This document shows, in pieces, positions 47,291 through 47,405 of a stretch of 47,405 nucleotides of DNA. Within the stretch, counting starts at the first letter, position 1, and every line of letters starts with the position of its first letter. A program made the translations under genes and the position numbers. This DNA comes from a virus. The stretch is from positions 1-47,405 of the IMG/VR virus record IMGVR_UViG_3300027763_002674; one strand, written 5' to 3'. The notes under the pieces were generated by a model. The model was given only the letters and a program-made list of their open reading frames with translations, ran no database searches and was not told the origin of the DNA.

Positions 47291-47405
47291 TTAGAAAGAA
47301 AAGAATTGTTCTGCTGTCTTTTGAGAGGAAAGTACTGCACCCCATCCCAAAGCCCCATAGAAGTCCTCTAATTTCTTTAATAATTCCCTTTCGAAGATTT
47401 TATCA
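47291..47405 (-). CDS. C-terminal end of an unidentified protein with clamp-binding-like tail (partial)
   Basis: Only the last 37 codons are inside the window, ending at the TAA at 47291. The visible part is helical (IFERELLKKLEDFYGALGWG) and ends QKTAEQFFSF. The Q-x-x-A-x-x-F-F tail resembles a PIP-box, and short hydrophobic C-termini bind the gp45 clamp in T4 polymerase and late-transcription proteins. The clamp gene is the next gene downstream. The identity of the protein cannot be judged from this fragment. Confidence 0.6.
   Translation of the reverse strand, partial: DKIFERELLKKLEDFYGALGWGAVLSSQKTAEQFFSF

Noticed and set aside
1-47405. Bacterial polysaccharide locus instead of phage DNA
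   Set aside because: Glycan genes are interleaved with fibre genes and share overlaps, orientation and promoter type with T4-type replication genes; no chromosomal housekeeping genes are present.

Overview
The window reads as part of a large, AT-rich tailed-phage genome whose host is probably a member of the Bacteroidetes. Every gene I can support lies on the minus strand, so transcription runs from 47405 down to 1. Genes are tightly packed with TAATG/ATGA-type overlaps, and no stretch over 300 bases lacks a gene. Phage identity rests on a T4-type replication block (sliding clamp, both clamp-loader subunits, dUTPase), long repetitive fibre proteins and many small genes. The host inference rests on at least five promoters of the Bacteroidetes primary-sigma type (TTTG, 20 bases, TAnnTTTG), weak Shine-Dalgarno sites with A-rich start contexts, and a DUF4494-like gene. 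I saw no tRNA, CRISPR array, integrase, insertion sequence or convincing intrinsic terminator.

Layout in transcription order: (1) 47405-41941, replication and nucleotide metabolism: a partial gene with a clamp-binding-like tail, gp45-like clamp, DruA/DUF4338-like protein, dUTPase, gp44-like ATPase, zinc-ribbon protein, gp62-like subunit and an Fe-S PD-(D/E)XK nuclease. (2) 41868-38381, a small RHH-like protein, two GT4 glycosyltransferases and a protein with an EF-hand-like loop. (3) 38305-33815, a 961-residue collagen-like fibre and a subtilase. (4) 33718-22756, a glycan block with seven or eight glycosyltransferase-like genes, UDP-GlcNAc 2-epimerase, a HAD/nucleotidyltransferase fusion, a short DegT-type protein, a methyltransferase and a GNAT protein. 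(5) 22723-20635, five small genes, several with a short leader ending in an LxE-type motif. (6) 20560-13489, four adhesin or fibre proteins: a 1035-residue fibre with eleven 21-residue repeats and a beta-helix, a LamG-like lectin, and two proteins with mucin-like Thr/Ser linkers. (7) 13441-7989, a second glycan block ending in an APS-kinase-like gene, a small nucleotidylyltransferase and a DUF2061 membrane protein. (8) 7946-5158, small accessory genes. (9) 5151-1854, a third glycan block ending in a sulfotransferase. (10) 1697-1, a CobT-like protein with an HExxH-like motif and a VWA domain, cut by the window edge.

The genes suggest that the phage builds or edits glycans on a large scale: about fifteen glycosyltransferase-like proteins, sugar-nucleotide enzymes, methyl- and acetyltransferases, and a possible sulfation branch. 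The target is not visible in the sequence. It could be host surface polysaccharide (superinfection exclusion or receptor change), or the phage's own Thr/Ser-rich fibres, with which the glycan genes are interleaved. All functional statements come from motif reading and gene context; no database search was possible.
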